From assembly GCF_010728925.1 (NCBI RefSeq), contig NZ_AP022608.1:5270001-5334000 (forward strand): 64,000 nucleotides of DNA, written 5' to 3'. Shown here piece after piece: positions 47,090 through 55,603 of this stretch. The notes beneath the pieces are model-generated. The model ran no database searches and had not been told where the DNA came from. It worked only from the letters and a program-made list of their open reading frames with translations. The stretch comes from Mycolicibacterium gadium (GTDB lineage Bacteria > Actinomycetota > Actinomycetes > Mycobacteriales > Mycobacteriaceae). Every line of letters begins with the position of its first letter. Position 1 is the stretch's first letter. The position numbers were made by a program, and so were the translations under genes.

Positions 47090-47991
47090 TGCTCGAACCC
47101 GAGACCATCGACGTCGCGACGCCTGTGGTGCAACTGCGTGTGCTGTCGTGGGGTGCTGAGGGTGCGCCGATCGCGTTGTGTCTGCATGGTTTTCCCGACA
47201 CCGCGCATGGCTGGCGCAAGCTGGCGCCATTGCTCGTCGATGCGGGATGGCGGGTGATCGCGCCGTTCAACCGCGGCTACGCACCGTCGTCGCTGCCCTC
47301 CGACGGCAGCTTTCACATCGGTGCACTGATGGACGATGCGCTGCGGGTGCTCGACGCGGTCGGGCCGACGGGCCGCGATGTGATCGTTGGACACGACTGG
47401 GGCGCCATGGCCGGTGCGGGGCTGGCCGCGATGCCGGACAGTCCGTTCAAGAAGGCCGTGATCATGTCGGTGCCGCCGAGCGCATCGTTCCGGCCGCCCG
47501 GCGGCGGGAGGGTGTCCGACGCCGGACGACTCGTCGCGACGTTACCGGCGCAGCTCCTGAAGAGCTGGTACATACTGTTCTTCCAGTTGCCTTGGCTACC
47601 AGAACGTTCCACCAAATGGATCGTGCCGCGGCTGTGGCGGAAATGGTCGCCCGGATATCGAGCCGACGAGGATGTGCGGCACGTCGAGGCGGCCATCGGC
47701 GCTCCCGATCGTTGGCGCGCCGCACTGGGCTACTACCGCGCAGTCATACGCAATTCGAAAGTGCCGACCCAGTACGCCGAGCTGCACCAACACTGGCTTG
47801 AAGCGCCGAAGATTCCCACCCTTTATCTGCACGGCCGCGACGATGGTTGTGCCACACCCGATTACGCGCAGTGGGTTCAGAAGGTCCTGCCGGATGGCAG
47901 TGAGGTGGCGATCGTCGAGGACGCCGGGCATTTCCTCCAGCTCGATCAGCCTGACGTGGTCGCGAAGCAGATTCTCGACTTCGTCGGCTAG
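47089..47991 (+). CDS. Epoxide hydrolase-like alpha/beta hydrolase
   Basis: A 300-residue alpha/beta hydrolase of the epoxide-hydrolase branch. The oxyanion motif HGFPD is at residues 33-37, the nucleophile is Asp103 in VGHDWGA, and the catalytic His is likely in EDAGHFLQLD near 282. No signal peptide. It starts within the stop of the second Mas gene, so it belongs to the Mce operon transcript; it may act on the imported lipid, but this is inference. Confidence 0.87.
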   Translation: MLEPETIDVATPVVQLRVLSWGAEGAPIALCLHGFPDTAHGWRKLAPLLVDAGWRVIAPFNRGYAPSSLPSDGSFHIGALMDDALRVLDAVGPTGRDVIVGHDWGAMAGAGLAAMPDSPFKKAVIMSVPPSASFRPPGGGRVSDAGRLVATLPAQLLKSWYILFFQLPWLPERSTKWIVPRLWRKWSPGYRADEDVRHVEAAIGAPDRWRAALGYYRAVIRNSKVPTQYAELHQHWLEAPKIPTLYLHGRDDGCATPDYAQWVQKVLPDGSEVAIVEDAGHFLQLDQPDVVAKQILDFVG

Positions 47992-47994
47992 TCG

Positions 47995-49254
47995 ATGACG
48001 GTCCGCCGACTGTCCGCTGTGGACGCGCAGACGTACTGGATGGCGGCGAAGATCCCGAATGACACGGTTCTGCTGTACGGATTCGATGGCGTACCCGCGG
48101 ATTTGGACGCCGCGATCGAGGAGATCGCCCAGCGCGCCCGCGGTTGTCCCGATCTGACTGTGTGCATCGAGGATGGCGGACGTTTCAGGTACCCGGCGTG
48201 GGTGCATCACGAGGTCGACCGCTCGCAGTTTGTGGTGCACAACATGGGGGACAGCAGCTTTCAACAGTGTCTGGACGAGGCGCGCGTTCTGACCGCCGAG
48301 CGGCTGGATGCGCGGGTGGCGGCTTGGCGCATGCATGTCTTCACCGGCATCGAGGGTGTGCCGGGGGTGGGTGGGCCGGGTACGGTTGCGGTGCTACACA
48401 TCTCGCACGCCCTCGGCGGCGGCGGACGAACGTCGGCGCCCGCGGCGATCATGTTCGGCCGACGCGATGGCGTCGTACCGGGGATCGATGCTCCGCGCAC
48501 CGGGCCTGTGCGGCTACCGATCGCGGGGTTTCGCGCGGCCCGTGCGCACCGCCGGTTGGTCGAAGACACCGGGGCGGGAAGGGTTCCCTCGCCGGCAGAT
48601 CTGCGACCGGCGCTGCGGACCAACGATCGACCTGCGGGATCGCGGTACTTGCGGACCCTGGTGCGACGGCGTTCGGACCTGAACGGCCCGACGGTGACGG
48701 TGGCGGCGCTGTCTGCCGTATCGGGGGCGCTGGCCGCGCAGTTGCGGTGCCTCGGTGAGGATCCGTCGTTCCTGGGAGCTGAGGTGCCGATGGCGAAGCC
48801 ACCACCGCAGTTGGCGTACAACCACTTCGGGAACGTCGGTGTGGGTCTGTACCCCGAGCTGGCCGAGTCGGAGCGTGGTGTGCGTATCGCCGCTGATCTC
48901 GATGCGCGTCGTCGCCGAGCCGCGCACCCGGCCATACGGATGGCGGACCGCGCGTTCGCCGCGACGCCGGCGCCGTTGTTGCGTTGGGGCATGGATCGAT
49001 TCGATCCCGATGTCCGTGTCTCGAACGTCACGGGTAACACCGTCGTGTCGAGCGTGAATTGCGGCGCGATGGATTTCCATTTCGGTGGCGCGCGGGTCAC
49101 TGTGGCGTGCGCGTTCCCCGGCCTGTCACCGATGATGGGGCTGACGCATGCCGTGTGCGGAGTCGGCGACACAATCCTCTTGAGCGTGCACGCGGCCGAG
49201 TCGGCGATCGGCGACATCGACGCCTACGTCGAAAGATTGGACGCTGCGCTCTGA
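47995..49254 (+). CDS. WS/DGAT-like protein with degenerate active site
   Basis: A 419-residue protein related to wax ester synthase/diacylglycerol acyltransferases. Supporting segments are the DLNGPTVTVAALS motif in the centre, resembling the family PLNGP signature, and the C-terminal VSNVTGNTV ... VACAFPGLSPMMGLTHAVCGVGDTILLSVH. The catalytic HHxxxDG appears only as HISHALGGGG, without the adjacent His pair and Asp, so acyl transfer by the usual mechanism is doubtful. ATG 47995 lies 3 bp after the epoxide hydrolase stop, the last gene of the Mce transcript. Confidence 0.65.
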   Translation: MTVRRLSAVDAQTYWMAAKIPNDTVLLYGFDGVPADLDAAIEEIAQRARGCPDLTVCIEDGGRFRYPAWVHHEVDRSQFVVHNMGDSSFQQCLDEARVLTAERLDARVAAWRMHVFTGIEGVPGVGGPGTVAVLHISHALGGGGRTSAPAAIMFGRRDGVVPGIDAPRTGPVRLPIAGFRAARAHRRLVEDTGAGRVPSPADLRPALRTNDRPAGSRYLRTLVRRRSDLNGPTVTVAALSAVSGALAAQLRCLGEDPSFLGAEVPMAKPPPQLAYNHFGNVGVGLYPELAESERGVRIAADLDARRRRAAHPAIRMADRAFAATPAPLLRWGMDRFDPDVRVSNVTGNTVVSSVNCGAMDFHFGGARVTVACAFPGLSPMMGLTHAVCGVGDTILLSVHAAESAIGDIDAYVERLDAAL

Positions 49255-49276
49255 CGCTGTCCCAACGCTGACCGGC

Positions 49277-50899
49277 TCAGAATGGTGCTGGGTCGTGGTC
49301 GCTTGGGGGTCGTGGTCGGGTGGGGAAGTAGGTGTTGTCGTACTCGTTTCCGACGCTGTCGCCTGGGTTGTGCTGATTGCGGGCGCGTTGTTCGGCTTCG
49401 GTGTGGATCAGTGTTTGGTTGTGTCGGCGTTCGTCGTTGATGGCTTGGGTGCGGTTCTGGGCTCGGGTGGTGGTGCGTCGGGGCATGGCCAGCCCGCGCG
49501 CTGGGTCGGTGGTGGGCGGGGTGGAGCGGTGACCCCGGACGGGCGCGGTGGGGCGGCACAGGGTGGGGAACAGCAGTCGGCTGCCGGGATAGGTGGTGTA
49601 GGTCTGGCCCTGCGGGCAGGTCCAGATGACGGTGCCGTCGGGGTGTTGTTCGTCAGCCCAGCCCCAGAAGGTTTTGAGTAAGTGGTGTTTTCGGCACAGA
49701 ACTTTGAGGTTCGACGCCTGGGTCGGACCGTGCGGGTAGGCGATGGTGTGGTCGACATCGCAGCGGTGGGCGGGCTCATCGCAGCCCGGGAACCGGCACG
49801 TCATATCGCGGCACCGCACAAACGTCGCCAACACCGCCGAGGGGATATAGCGCGGCTCAGGTGGGTTGTTGCCCGGATGCACGACCGGCACTAGCTTGGC
49901 GCTGCCGGCGATTTTGGCGGCCAACAGCGGGGCGGGCAGCATCCCGCGACCCACGACCAGCGCCGGCGGGGTGGCCGCGATGACCGGTGTCCACGGTGTC
50001 GGGGCGAGGGCTTCGCGCCAGGTCATCTCCTGCCACGGTTTGCGATCGGGATCCACCGGTGCTTCGCCGTCCAACTGGGCCGGGGTGTCATCGGTCAGTG
50101 ACTCCTCGTGAGCGATCACATGGACCACCACCGCACTGGATTGGGCGTCTTTTGCCGGGCAGTCGGGGTCCTCACATAAGCAGGCCAGCCGGTCGGCTTT
50201 GTGCCCGAGCGCGCCGAGTGCGGCGGCGCGGCGCTGATCCAGGGTGCGCGGATCGCGCTCGCACACCGTGCGCGCCATGGCGTCCAACCGTTGGTCCAGG
50301 GCCTCGCCGTCGGTGATGATGAGCCGGCCTTCGATGAACACCACACCTGATCCGTCGTCGGGGTCGTGGATGTCGACATGGCAGTTGCGGGCGGAGGATT
50401 CGGTGCGCCGTACCGCGGCGGGGTCATAGCGATTGACCCAGTAGTCGATCTGGGTTTCGGTCTTGTGCGCCGACAGCGATCCCCAGTCTTGGACCTGGGC
50501 GGCGATCTCGGTGTCGACTTTGGCCATCGTGTCGGGATCGCTGATCAGCCGGGTGCGGGCCACGATCGCGGACACCAGCCGGTAGGTGATGGCCCCGGCG
50601 GCGAACACCTCACCCACCCGCGGGAGCCGTTCGCGCAACCCGATGGCGATCAGCAGTTGATGCGAGGCCACCCCCAAAGAGACGTTCTGCGCGGCGGCCA
50701 CCGACGCCGCCACGGCACCCCAGTTGTCCAGACACCACTGCTCCCGCTCCTCAGAGCCGTCGACGGCCCACATCCGTTCGAGCTCCTCAGCGGTCGCCAA
50801 CAGCCGACGGGCACACGCGGCGTTCTCCACCCGCGCCCACGCCCCCACCGATGCACCACCGCGGCTGCGGCTGGCCGCCTCAACGAGTTGATCGAACAT
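49277..50899 (-). CDS. DUF222/HNH endonuclease domain protein (13E12 repeat family)
   Basis: A 540-residue member of the family found in many near-identical copies in mycobacteria. An N-terminal DUF222 domain spans about residues 25-340; the C-terminal HNH nuclease motif reads CRDMTCRFPGCDEPAHRCDVDH ... NLKVLCRKHHLLK, with zinc cysteines and the DH and HH pairs intact. ATG 50899 is chosen; a longer start at 50944 is possible. Copies of this family are associated with REP13E12 elements and phage attachment in M. tuberculosis. It is convergent with the Mce operon end. Confidence 0.92.
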   Translation of the reverse strand: MFDQLVEAASRSRGGASVGAWARVENAACARRLLATAEELERMWAVDGSEEREQWCLDNWGAVAASVAAAQNVSLGVASHQLLIAIGLRERLPRVGEVFAAGAITYRLVSAIVARTRLISDPDTMAKVDTEIAAQVQDWGSLSAHKTETQIDYWVNRYDPAAVRRTESSARNCHVDIHDPDDGSGVVFIEGRLIITDGEALDQRLDAMARTVCERDPRTLDQRRAAALGALGHKADRLACLCEDPDCPAKDAQSSAVVVHVIAHEESLTDDTPAQLDGEAPVDPDRKPWQEMTWREALAPTPWTPVIAATPPALVVGRGMLPAPLLAAKIAGSAKLVPVVHPGNNPPEPRYIPSAVLATFVRCRDMTCRFPGCDEPAHRCDVDHTIAYPHGPTQASNLKVLCRKHHLLKTFWGWADEQHPDGTVIWTCPQGQTYTTYPGSRLLFPTLCRPTAPVRGHRSTPPTTDPARGLAMPRRTTTRAQNRTQAINDERRHNQTLIHTEAEQRARNQHNPGDSVGNEYDNTYFPTRPRPPSDHDPAPF

Positions 50900-50951
50900 A
50901 GGTTCGACACTAATCGGACCATCGACCGCGAACCAGCAGCTCACCCCAACC

Positions 50952-50978
50952 TGTGGATAAAACCGGCATTGGGGATAA
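50952..50978. promoter_or_regulatory. Pair of DnaA-box-like 9-mers
   Basis: TGTGGATAA (50952-50960), the complement of the perfect DnaA box TTATCCACA, is followed 18 bp later by TGGGGATAA (50970-50978), one mismatch away. They sit just upstream of the HNH gene start, so they may be promoter elements of that gene rather than a replication origin. Confidence 0.45.
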
Positions 50979-51044
50979 CTTCACGCCCGATATCACGTTC
51001 GGAGCGACGCGATCCCCACTTCAAGTGCTGCTTCGAGGTAGCTC

Positions 51045-51130
51045 AGGTCGCCGGTGGCCAACATGATGCCGACGCCGCCAACATCCACGGAGCCATCCTC
51101 AGCGTCGACGGGGGCTGGTCGGCGGTTTAA
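51045..51130 (+). pseudogene. 3' remnant of an SDR gene
   Basis: One frame reads ADAANIHGAILSVDGGWSAV and ends with TAA at 51128-51130. This is the standard C-terminus of a FabG-like SDR (compare GEVLDLNGG at the end of the SDR at 6602). No SDR body is found upstream; instead the sequence runs into the DnaA-box pair and the HNH gene, so the rest was deleted or displaced. Confidence 0.55.
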
Positions 51131-51152
51131 CACATGGCCTAGATTTTGTTGC

Positions 51153-51686
51153 ATGACTGCATACGATTCCGCTGCTGATATCGGCCTGTTGATCCTGCGA
51201 GTCGTCCTCGGTCTCACCATGGCCGCGCACGGGTACAACAAGTTCTTCGGCAAGGGCGGACTGAAGGGGACGGCCGGCTGGTTCGACAGCATGGGCATGA
51301 AGCCGGGCATGTTCCACGCCCGCATCGCCGCGACCACCGAGATGGCAGCGGGCATCGGCCTGGCCGTTGGCCTGCTGACACCGATCCCCGCCGCGGGCTT
51401 CGTCGCTCTGATGCTCGTCGCCGCATGGACCGTGCACCGGCCAAACGGCTTTTTCATCGTCAAGGAGGGCTGGGAGTACAACCTGGTGCTCGCGGCATCG
51501 GCGGTAGGCATCGCCACGATCGGGGCGGGGAAGTACAGCCTCGACTATGCGTTGTTCCGCACGTCGGCGCTCTACGACTTCCTGCACGGCTGGTGGGGCC
51601 TGGTCATCGCGCTCGGTCTCGGTCTGGCCGGCGGCATCGGGCAGCTGGCCATCTTCTACCGGCCACCGGCCAAAGCCGACGCCTAG
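51153..51686 (+). CDS. DoxX family membrane protein
   Basis: A 177-residue membrane protein with four helices (about residues 7-27, 60-80, 82-102 and 135-165). GLLILRVVLGLTMAAHGYNKFFG and the following GGLKGTAGWFDSMGM are characteristic of DoxX/DUF-type proteins that contribute to redox or thiol stress tolerance in mycobacteria. ATG 51153 is used; an earlier frame start lies in the SDR remnant. It is followed after 59 bp by the DUF3556 gene. Confidence 0.9.
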   Translation: MTAYDSAADIGLLILRVVLGLTMAAHGYNKFFGKGGLKGTAGWFDSMGMKPGMFHARIAATTEMAAGIGLAVGLLTPIPAAGFVALMLVAAWTVHRPNGFFIVKEGWEYNLVLAASAVGIATIGAGKYSLDYALFRTSALYDFLHGWWGLVIALGLGLAGGIGQLAIFYRPPAKADA

Positions 51687-51720
51687 CTTCTGCAAGTCCG
51701 GCGAACTGTTTCCGCGCGGC

Positions 51721-51734
51721 TAGAACACGTTCTA
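51721..51734. promoter_or_regulatory. KstR-like operator upstream of the DUF3556 gene
   Basis: TAGAACACGTTCTA matches TnnAACnnGTTnnA, and with flanks CTAG...CTAG forms a 16-bp near-perfect palindrome (51720-51735). It ends 11 bp before the ATG at 51746. The position suggests direct repression of the DUF3556 gene. Confidence 0.65.
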
Positions 51735-51745
51735 GTCTTTCGGCC

Positions 51746-53500
51746 ATGGGATTTCTCAAGCCCGACATGCCCGTCGTCGACTTCGCCGAGTGGAGCAAGG
51801 GTTCACGCTCGGAGAAGATTCGGCCGATGGCCGAACACTGGGCCGAGGTCGGCTTCGGCACACCTGTCGTGATGCACCTGTTCTACGTCGTCAAGATCCT
51901 GCTCTACATCCTCGGCGGCTGGCTGTTCGCGCTCGCCACCACAGGTGTGGACGGCTTCACCAACGTCGCCGAGTGGTGGACCGAACCGATCGTGTTCCAG
52001 AAGGTCGTGCTGTACACCATGCTGTTCGAGGTCATCGGCCTCGGCTGCGGGTTCGGCCCGCTGAACAACCGGTTCTTCCCGCCGCTGGGATCGATCCTGT
52101 ACTGGTTGCGGCCCAACACCATTCGGCTGCCACCGTGGCCGAACCGGATACCGCTGACCAAGGGTGACGCCCGAACCCCCCTCGACGTCGTGCTCTACGG
52201 CGCACTGCTGGTGGTGCTGCTCATCGCGCTGTTCTCCGACGGCACCGGACCGGTTCCGGCACTCGGCACCACGGTCGGCGTGCTGCCGATGTGGCAGATC
52301 TGGACCATTCTCGGGCTGCTGGCCCTGGCGGGTCTGCGCGACAAGGTGATCTTCTTGGCCGCCCGCGGCGAGGTGTACGGCTCCTTCGTCGTCGCGTTCC
52401 TGTTCGTGGGCTACGGGGTCGACATGATCATCGCCGCCAAACTGGTCTGCGTGGCGATCTGGATGGGCGCGGCCACGTCGAAACTGAACAAACACTTCCC
52501 ATTCGTGATCTCGACGATGATGTCGAACAACCCGCTGATCCGGACACGCTGGCTCAAGCGCAAATTCTTCGAGCGGTTCCCCGATGATCTGCGTCCCGGT
52601 CCGGTATCGAGGTTCATCGCCCATTTCAGCACCGCGATCGAGATGCTGGTTCCGTTGGTGCTGCTGTTCTCCCACGGCGGGTGGCCGACGTACATCGCCG
52701 CGTTCGTCATGCTGTGCTTCCACTTCGGCATTCTGTCAGCGATCCCGATGGGCGTTCCGCTGGAGTGGAACGTCTTCATGATGTTCTGCGTCATAACGCT
52801 TTTCGTCGGCCACGCCGAGGTCGGTCTGTCCGACATGACCACGCCGTTGCCCGCGGTCCTGTTCCTGCTGCTGGCCACCATCGTGGTGCTCGGCAACCTG
52901 TTCCCGCGCAAGATCTCGTTCCTGCCGGGCATGCGGTACTACGCCGGAAACTGGGACACCACGTGGTGGTGCATCAAACCCTCGGCCAGCGAGAAGATCG
53001 AGCGCGGGCTCGTCGCCATTGCCAGCATGCCGGCCTCGCAGCTCGAGAAGGTCTACGGCAGCCCGGAACAGGCGATGATCTACCTGTACAAGGGATATGC
53101 GTTCCGCGGCTTCAACTCTCACGGTAAGGCGCTGCTGACGCTGGTGCACCATGCGCTGGCCGGCCGCAACCAGGACGAGTACGTGATCACCGAAGGCGAG
53201 CGGCTCTGCAGCACCGCGGTGGGATGGAATTTCGGCGACGGCCATATGCACAACGAGCAGCTGATCGCCGCGATGCAGAAGCGCTGCAACTTCGAACCCG
53301 GTGAGGTACGCGTCATCATCCTCGACGCGCAACCGTTTCACCGGCAGCGTCAGGAGTACCGGTTGGTCGACGCGGCGACGGGGGGGTTCGAGCGTGGCTA
53401 TGTCAACGTGTCCGACATGGTCATGGGACAGCCGTGGAGCGACGACATCCCCATCCACGTGACGTGGTCGGCGGCGGACTCTAGCCCATCACATCCCTGA
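51746..53500 (+). CDS. DUF3556 transmembrane protein
   Basis: A 584-residue polytopic protein with about ten helices between residues 35 and 390, followed by a soluble C-terminal domain of about 190 residues (YYAGNWDTTWWCIKPSASEKIERG onward). The family is common in mycobacteria; function unknown. A KstR-like palindrome directly before the ATG suggests induction with sterols. ATG 51746 is chosen because the palindrome and typical promoter spacing lie immediately upstream. The 3' end overlaps the convergent GntR gene by 20 bp. Confidence 0.85.
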   Translation: MGFLKPDMPVVDFAEWSKGSRSEKIRPMAEHWAEVGFGTPVVMHLFYVVKILLYILGGWLFALATTGVDGFTNVAEWWTEPIVFQKVVLYTMLFEVIGLGCGFGPLNNRFFPPLGSILYWLRPNTIRLPPWPNRIPLTKGDARTPLDVVLYGALLVVLLIALFSDGTGPVPALGTTVGVLPMWQIWTILGLLALAGLRDKVIFLAARGEVYGSFVVAFLFVGYGVDMIIAAKLVCVAIWMGAATSKLNKHFPFVISTMMSNNPLIRTRWLKRKFFERFPDDLRPGPVSRFIAHFSTAIEMLVPLVLLFSHGGWPTYIAAFVMLCFHFGILSAIPMGVPLEWNVFMMFCVITLFVGHAEVGLSDMTTPLPAVLFLLLATIVVLGNLFPRKISFLPGMRYYAGNWDTTWWCIKPSASEKIERGLVAIASMPASQLEKVYGSPEQAMIYLYKGYAFRGFNSHGKALLTLVHHALAGRNQDEYVITEGERLCSTAVGWNFGDGHMHNEQLIAAMQKRCNFEPGEVRVIILDAQPFHRQRQEYRLVDAATGGFERGYVNVSDMVMGQPWSDDIPIHVTWSAADSSPSHP

Positions 53501-54284
53501 CCTTGACGTCCTCGAGCCCCTCCAGCATCAGGCCGCGCGCCACGTCGAGGTGCTTGCGCCAGTGAGCCTCGGCCGCCGCGCCGTCGCCCGATCGCAGCAG
53601 CTGCATCAGGCGGCGGTACGAGCGCATGAGCTTGTCGTAGTCCGCCTTGGACACCGGTCGGCCCTCTTTGAAGACGAATGCGGTGTGCCGCACCGTGATC
53701 TCGTGCAGCATGCCCGAGATGATCGCGAGCGTCGTGTTGCCCGACAGCTGCACCATGCGCAGGTGGAAATCGGCCGTCGTCTCCGCGAGCCGGTCCGAAC
53801 GCCAATCGGTCGGCAGATGCTCGTCGAGCATCCGGTCGAGCTCATCGAACACATCGCTGGTACCCGACTCGGCGAGCAGCCGAGCGGCCATCGGCTCGAT
53901 ACCCGACTGCGCCGTCATCAGATCGGCGATCGTGGCGCCCGACAGCTCGAGTAGCAGACCTGCGGGCCGCGCGACGATTTCGGGGCCGGGTACGCGAACA
54001 CGGGCGCCGGTGCGCGAGCCGCGACGAACCTCGACGAGGCGTTCGGATTCCAGCACGCGTACCGCTTCGCGCAGCGTCGGCCTGCTGACCCCGAAATGGG
54101 CCATCAGCTCGGCCTCGTTGGGCAGGAAATCGCCGTCTTTGAGCTGGCCATCGACCACCATGCGCCGTAACGTGCCAGCGACGAGCTCGGCGGTCTTCGG
54201 CGACCGAACCGCCGTGCGCCCGCCGACGCCGTCCGGCCCGATCATCGGCGCCAGAGGTGTACTACGAGCCACTCCACACTCCAC
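53481..54284 (-). CDS. GntR family regulator, FadR/FCD subfamily
   Basis: About 267 residues. The winged helix (about 30-100) includes LPNEAELMAHFGVSRPTLREAVRVLESERLVEVRRG, the GntR signature. The C-terminal FCD helical domain (about 120-255) holds the expected metal-binding pattern: Asp and His residues in FDELDRMLDEH, FHLRMVQLSGN and WRKHLDVAR. Such proteins sense acyl-CoA or organic acids. Divergent from the thiolase operon across 173 bp with two palindromes, its likely target. Start uncertain among GTG codons at 54284 and 54272. Confidence 0.9.
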   Translation of the reverse strand: MECGVARSTPLAPMIGPDGVGGRTAVRSPKTAELVAGTLRRMVVDGQLKDGDFLPNEAELMAHFGVSRPTLREAVRVLESERLVEVRRGSRTGARVRVPGPEIVARPAGLLLELSGATIADLMTAQSGIEPMAARLLAESGTSDVFDELDRMLDEHLPTDWRSDRLAETTADFHLRMVQLSGNTTLAIISGMLHEITVRHTAFVFKEGRPVSKADYDKLMRSYRRLMQLLRSGDGAAAEAHWRKHLDVARGLMLEGLEDVKVRDVMG

Positions 54285-54348
54285 GGATATCTGCTGGCCG
54301 TCTACCAGCTATACAACTCAGTAAACCATGTGGAAGATTGACGACAGT

Positions 54349-54366
54349 GCACATCGCGTGATGTGC
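54349..54366. promoter_or_regulatory. Inverted repeat in thiolase-GntR intergenic region
   Basis: GCACATC-GCGT-GATGTGC, two perfect 7-bp arms with a 4-bp spacer. It lies about 65 bp before the GntR gene and 92 bp before the thiolase ATG. Candidate operator for the FCD regulator, possibly autoregulatory. Confidence 0.5.
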
Positions 54367-54383
54367 GGCTCGGGTCAGCCTAC

Positions 54384-54397
54384 CAACCAGTAGGTTG
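54384..54397. promoter_or_regulatory. Second inverted repeat, overlapping the likely thiolase promoter
   Basis: CAACC-AGTA-GGTTG has perfect 5-bp arms and lies 6 bp before TAATCT (54404-54409), which fits a -10 box. A protein bound here would sit between the -35 and -10 positions and block transcription of the thiolase operon. Confidence 0.5.
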
Positions 54398-54457
54398 ACC
54401 TAGTAATCTTTGTTCCTCTACCTTCGGGGACTACACGACTTTCAAAGGAGATAGGTC

Positions 54458-55603
54458 ATGGCTGAAGCCGTCATCGTCGAGGCTGTCCGGTCGCCGGTCG
54501 GCAAGCGCAACGGCGGGTTGTCCGGTGTTCACGCCGGTGAGCTGTCGGCGCAGGTCCTCAATGGTCTGGCTGAGCGCGCGGGCATCGATCCCGGCATCGT
54601 CGACGACGTCATCTGGGGTTGCGTCATGCAGGCCGGCGAGCAGGCGCTAGACATCGCGCGTACCGCCGTGCTGGCCGCCGGCTGGCCCGAGAGCGTGCCC
54701 GGCGTGACCGTCGACCGCCAGTGCGGGTCGAGCCAGCAGTCCATCCACTTCGCCGCGGCCGGTGTGGTCGCCGGACACTACGACGTCGTCGTCGCCGGCG
54801 GTGTGGAGTCGATGTCGCGCACCCCGATGGGCGCCTCGCTGGCCAACGGTGGGCATCCCTACCCGGAGGCCTTCCGCAGCCGCTACAGCCAGACCCCGAA
54901 CCAGGGCATCGGCGCCGAGATGATCGCCGAGCAGTGGGGCTTCGACCGCACCACCGTCGACCAGTACTCGCTGGATTCCCATGAGAAGGCCGCCGCCGCA
55001 CAGGATGCGGGCGCCTTTGACGACCAGATCGTCGGCATCAAGGACCAGGACGGCAACGCGGTGCTCAAGGACGAGGGCATCCGCCGCGGCACCACCATCG
55101 AGAAGATGGCGGGCCTGAAGCCGGCCTTCAAAGAGGACGGCGTGATCCACGCCGGCAACTCCAGCCAGATCTCGGACGGCTCGGCGGCCATCCTGTTCAT
55201 GTCGGCAGAGAAGGCGAAGTCCCTGGGGCTCAAACCACTTGCCAAGGTGCACACCGCCACGCTGGCCGGTGCTGACCCGGTGATCATGCTGACCGCCCCG
55301 ATTCCGGCTACGCAGAAGGCGCTGAAGCGCTCGGGCCTGCGGCTCGAGGACATCGGCGTGTTCGAGGTGAACGAGGCGTTCGCCCCGGTGCCCCTGGCGT
55401 GGCTGAAGGACATCGGCGCCGACGAGAAGAAGCTGAACCCCAACGGCGGTGCCATCGCACTGGGCCACCCCCTGGGCGGCTCCGGCGCACGCATCATGAC
55501 CACGATGCTGTACCACATGCGGGACAAGGGAATTCAGTACGGCCTGCAGACCATGTGTGAGGGTGGCGGCCAGGCCAACGCCACCATCATCGAGCTGTTG
55601 TGA
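54458..55603 (+). CDS. Acetyl-CoA C-acyltransferase (thiolase)
   Basis: A 381-residue thiolase. The nucleophilic Cys89 lies in DRQCGSSQQ; NEAFAPVPLAW, GHPLGGSG (His) and the second active-site Cys in MCEGGGQ are present. The SSQISDGSAA segment and overall pattern resemble the mycobacterial FadA2/FadA5 group rather than biosynthetic acetoacetyl-CoA thiolases. It cleaves 3-ketoacyl-CoA in beta-oxidation. ATG 54458 follows AAAGGAGAT. It heads an operon with enoyl-CoA hydratase and acyl-CoA dehydrogenase genes; no 3-hydroxyacyl-CoA dehydrogenase is included. Confidence 0.95.
   Translation: MAEAVIVEAVRSPVGKRNGGLSGVHAGELSAQVLNGLAERAGIDPGIVDDVIWGCVMQAGEQALDIARTAVLAAGWPESVPGVTVDRQCGSSQQSIHFAAAGVVAGHYDVVVAGGVESMSRTPMGASLANGGHPYPEAFRSRYSQTPNQGIGAEMIAEQWGFDRTTVDQYSLDSHEKAAAAQDAGAFDDQIVGIKDQDGNAVLKDEGIRRGTTIEKMAGLKPAFKEDGVIHAGNSSQISDGSAAILFMSAEKAKSLGLKPLAKVHTATLAGADPVIMLTAPIPATQKALKRSGLRLEDIGVFEVNEAFAPVPLAWLKDIGADEKKLNPNGGAIALGHPLGGSGARIMTTMLYHMRDKGIQYGLQTMCEGGGQANATIIELL

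Noticed and set aside
50945..51000. Chromosomal origin suggested by DnaA boxes
   Set aside because: Only two boxes, no AT-rich unwinding region and no dnaA/dnaN genes nearby.
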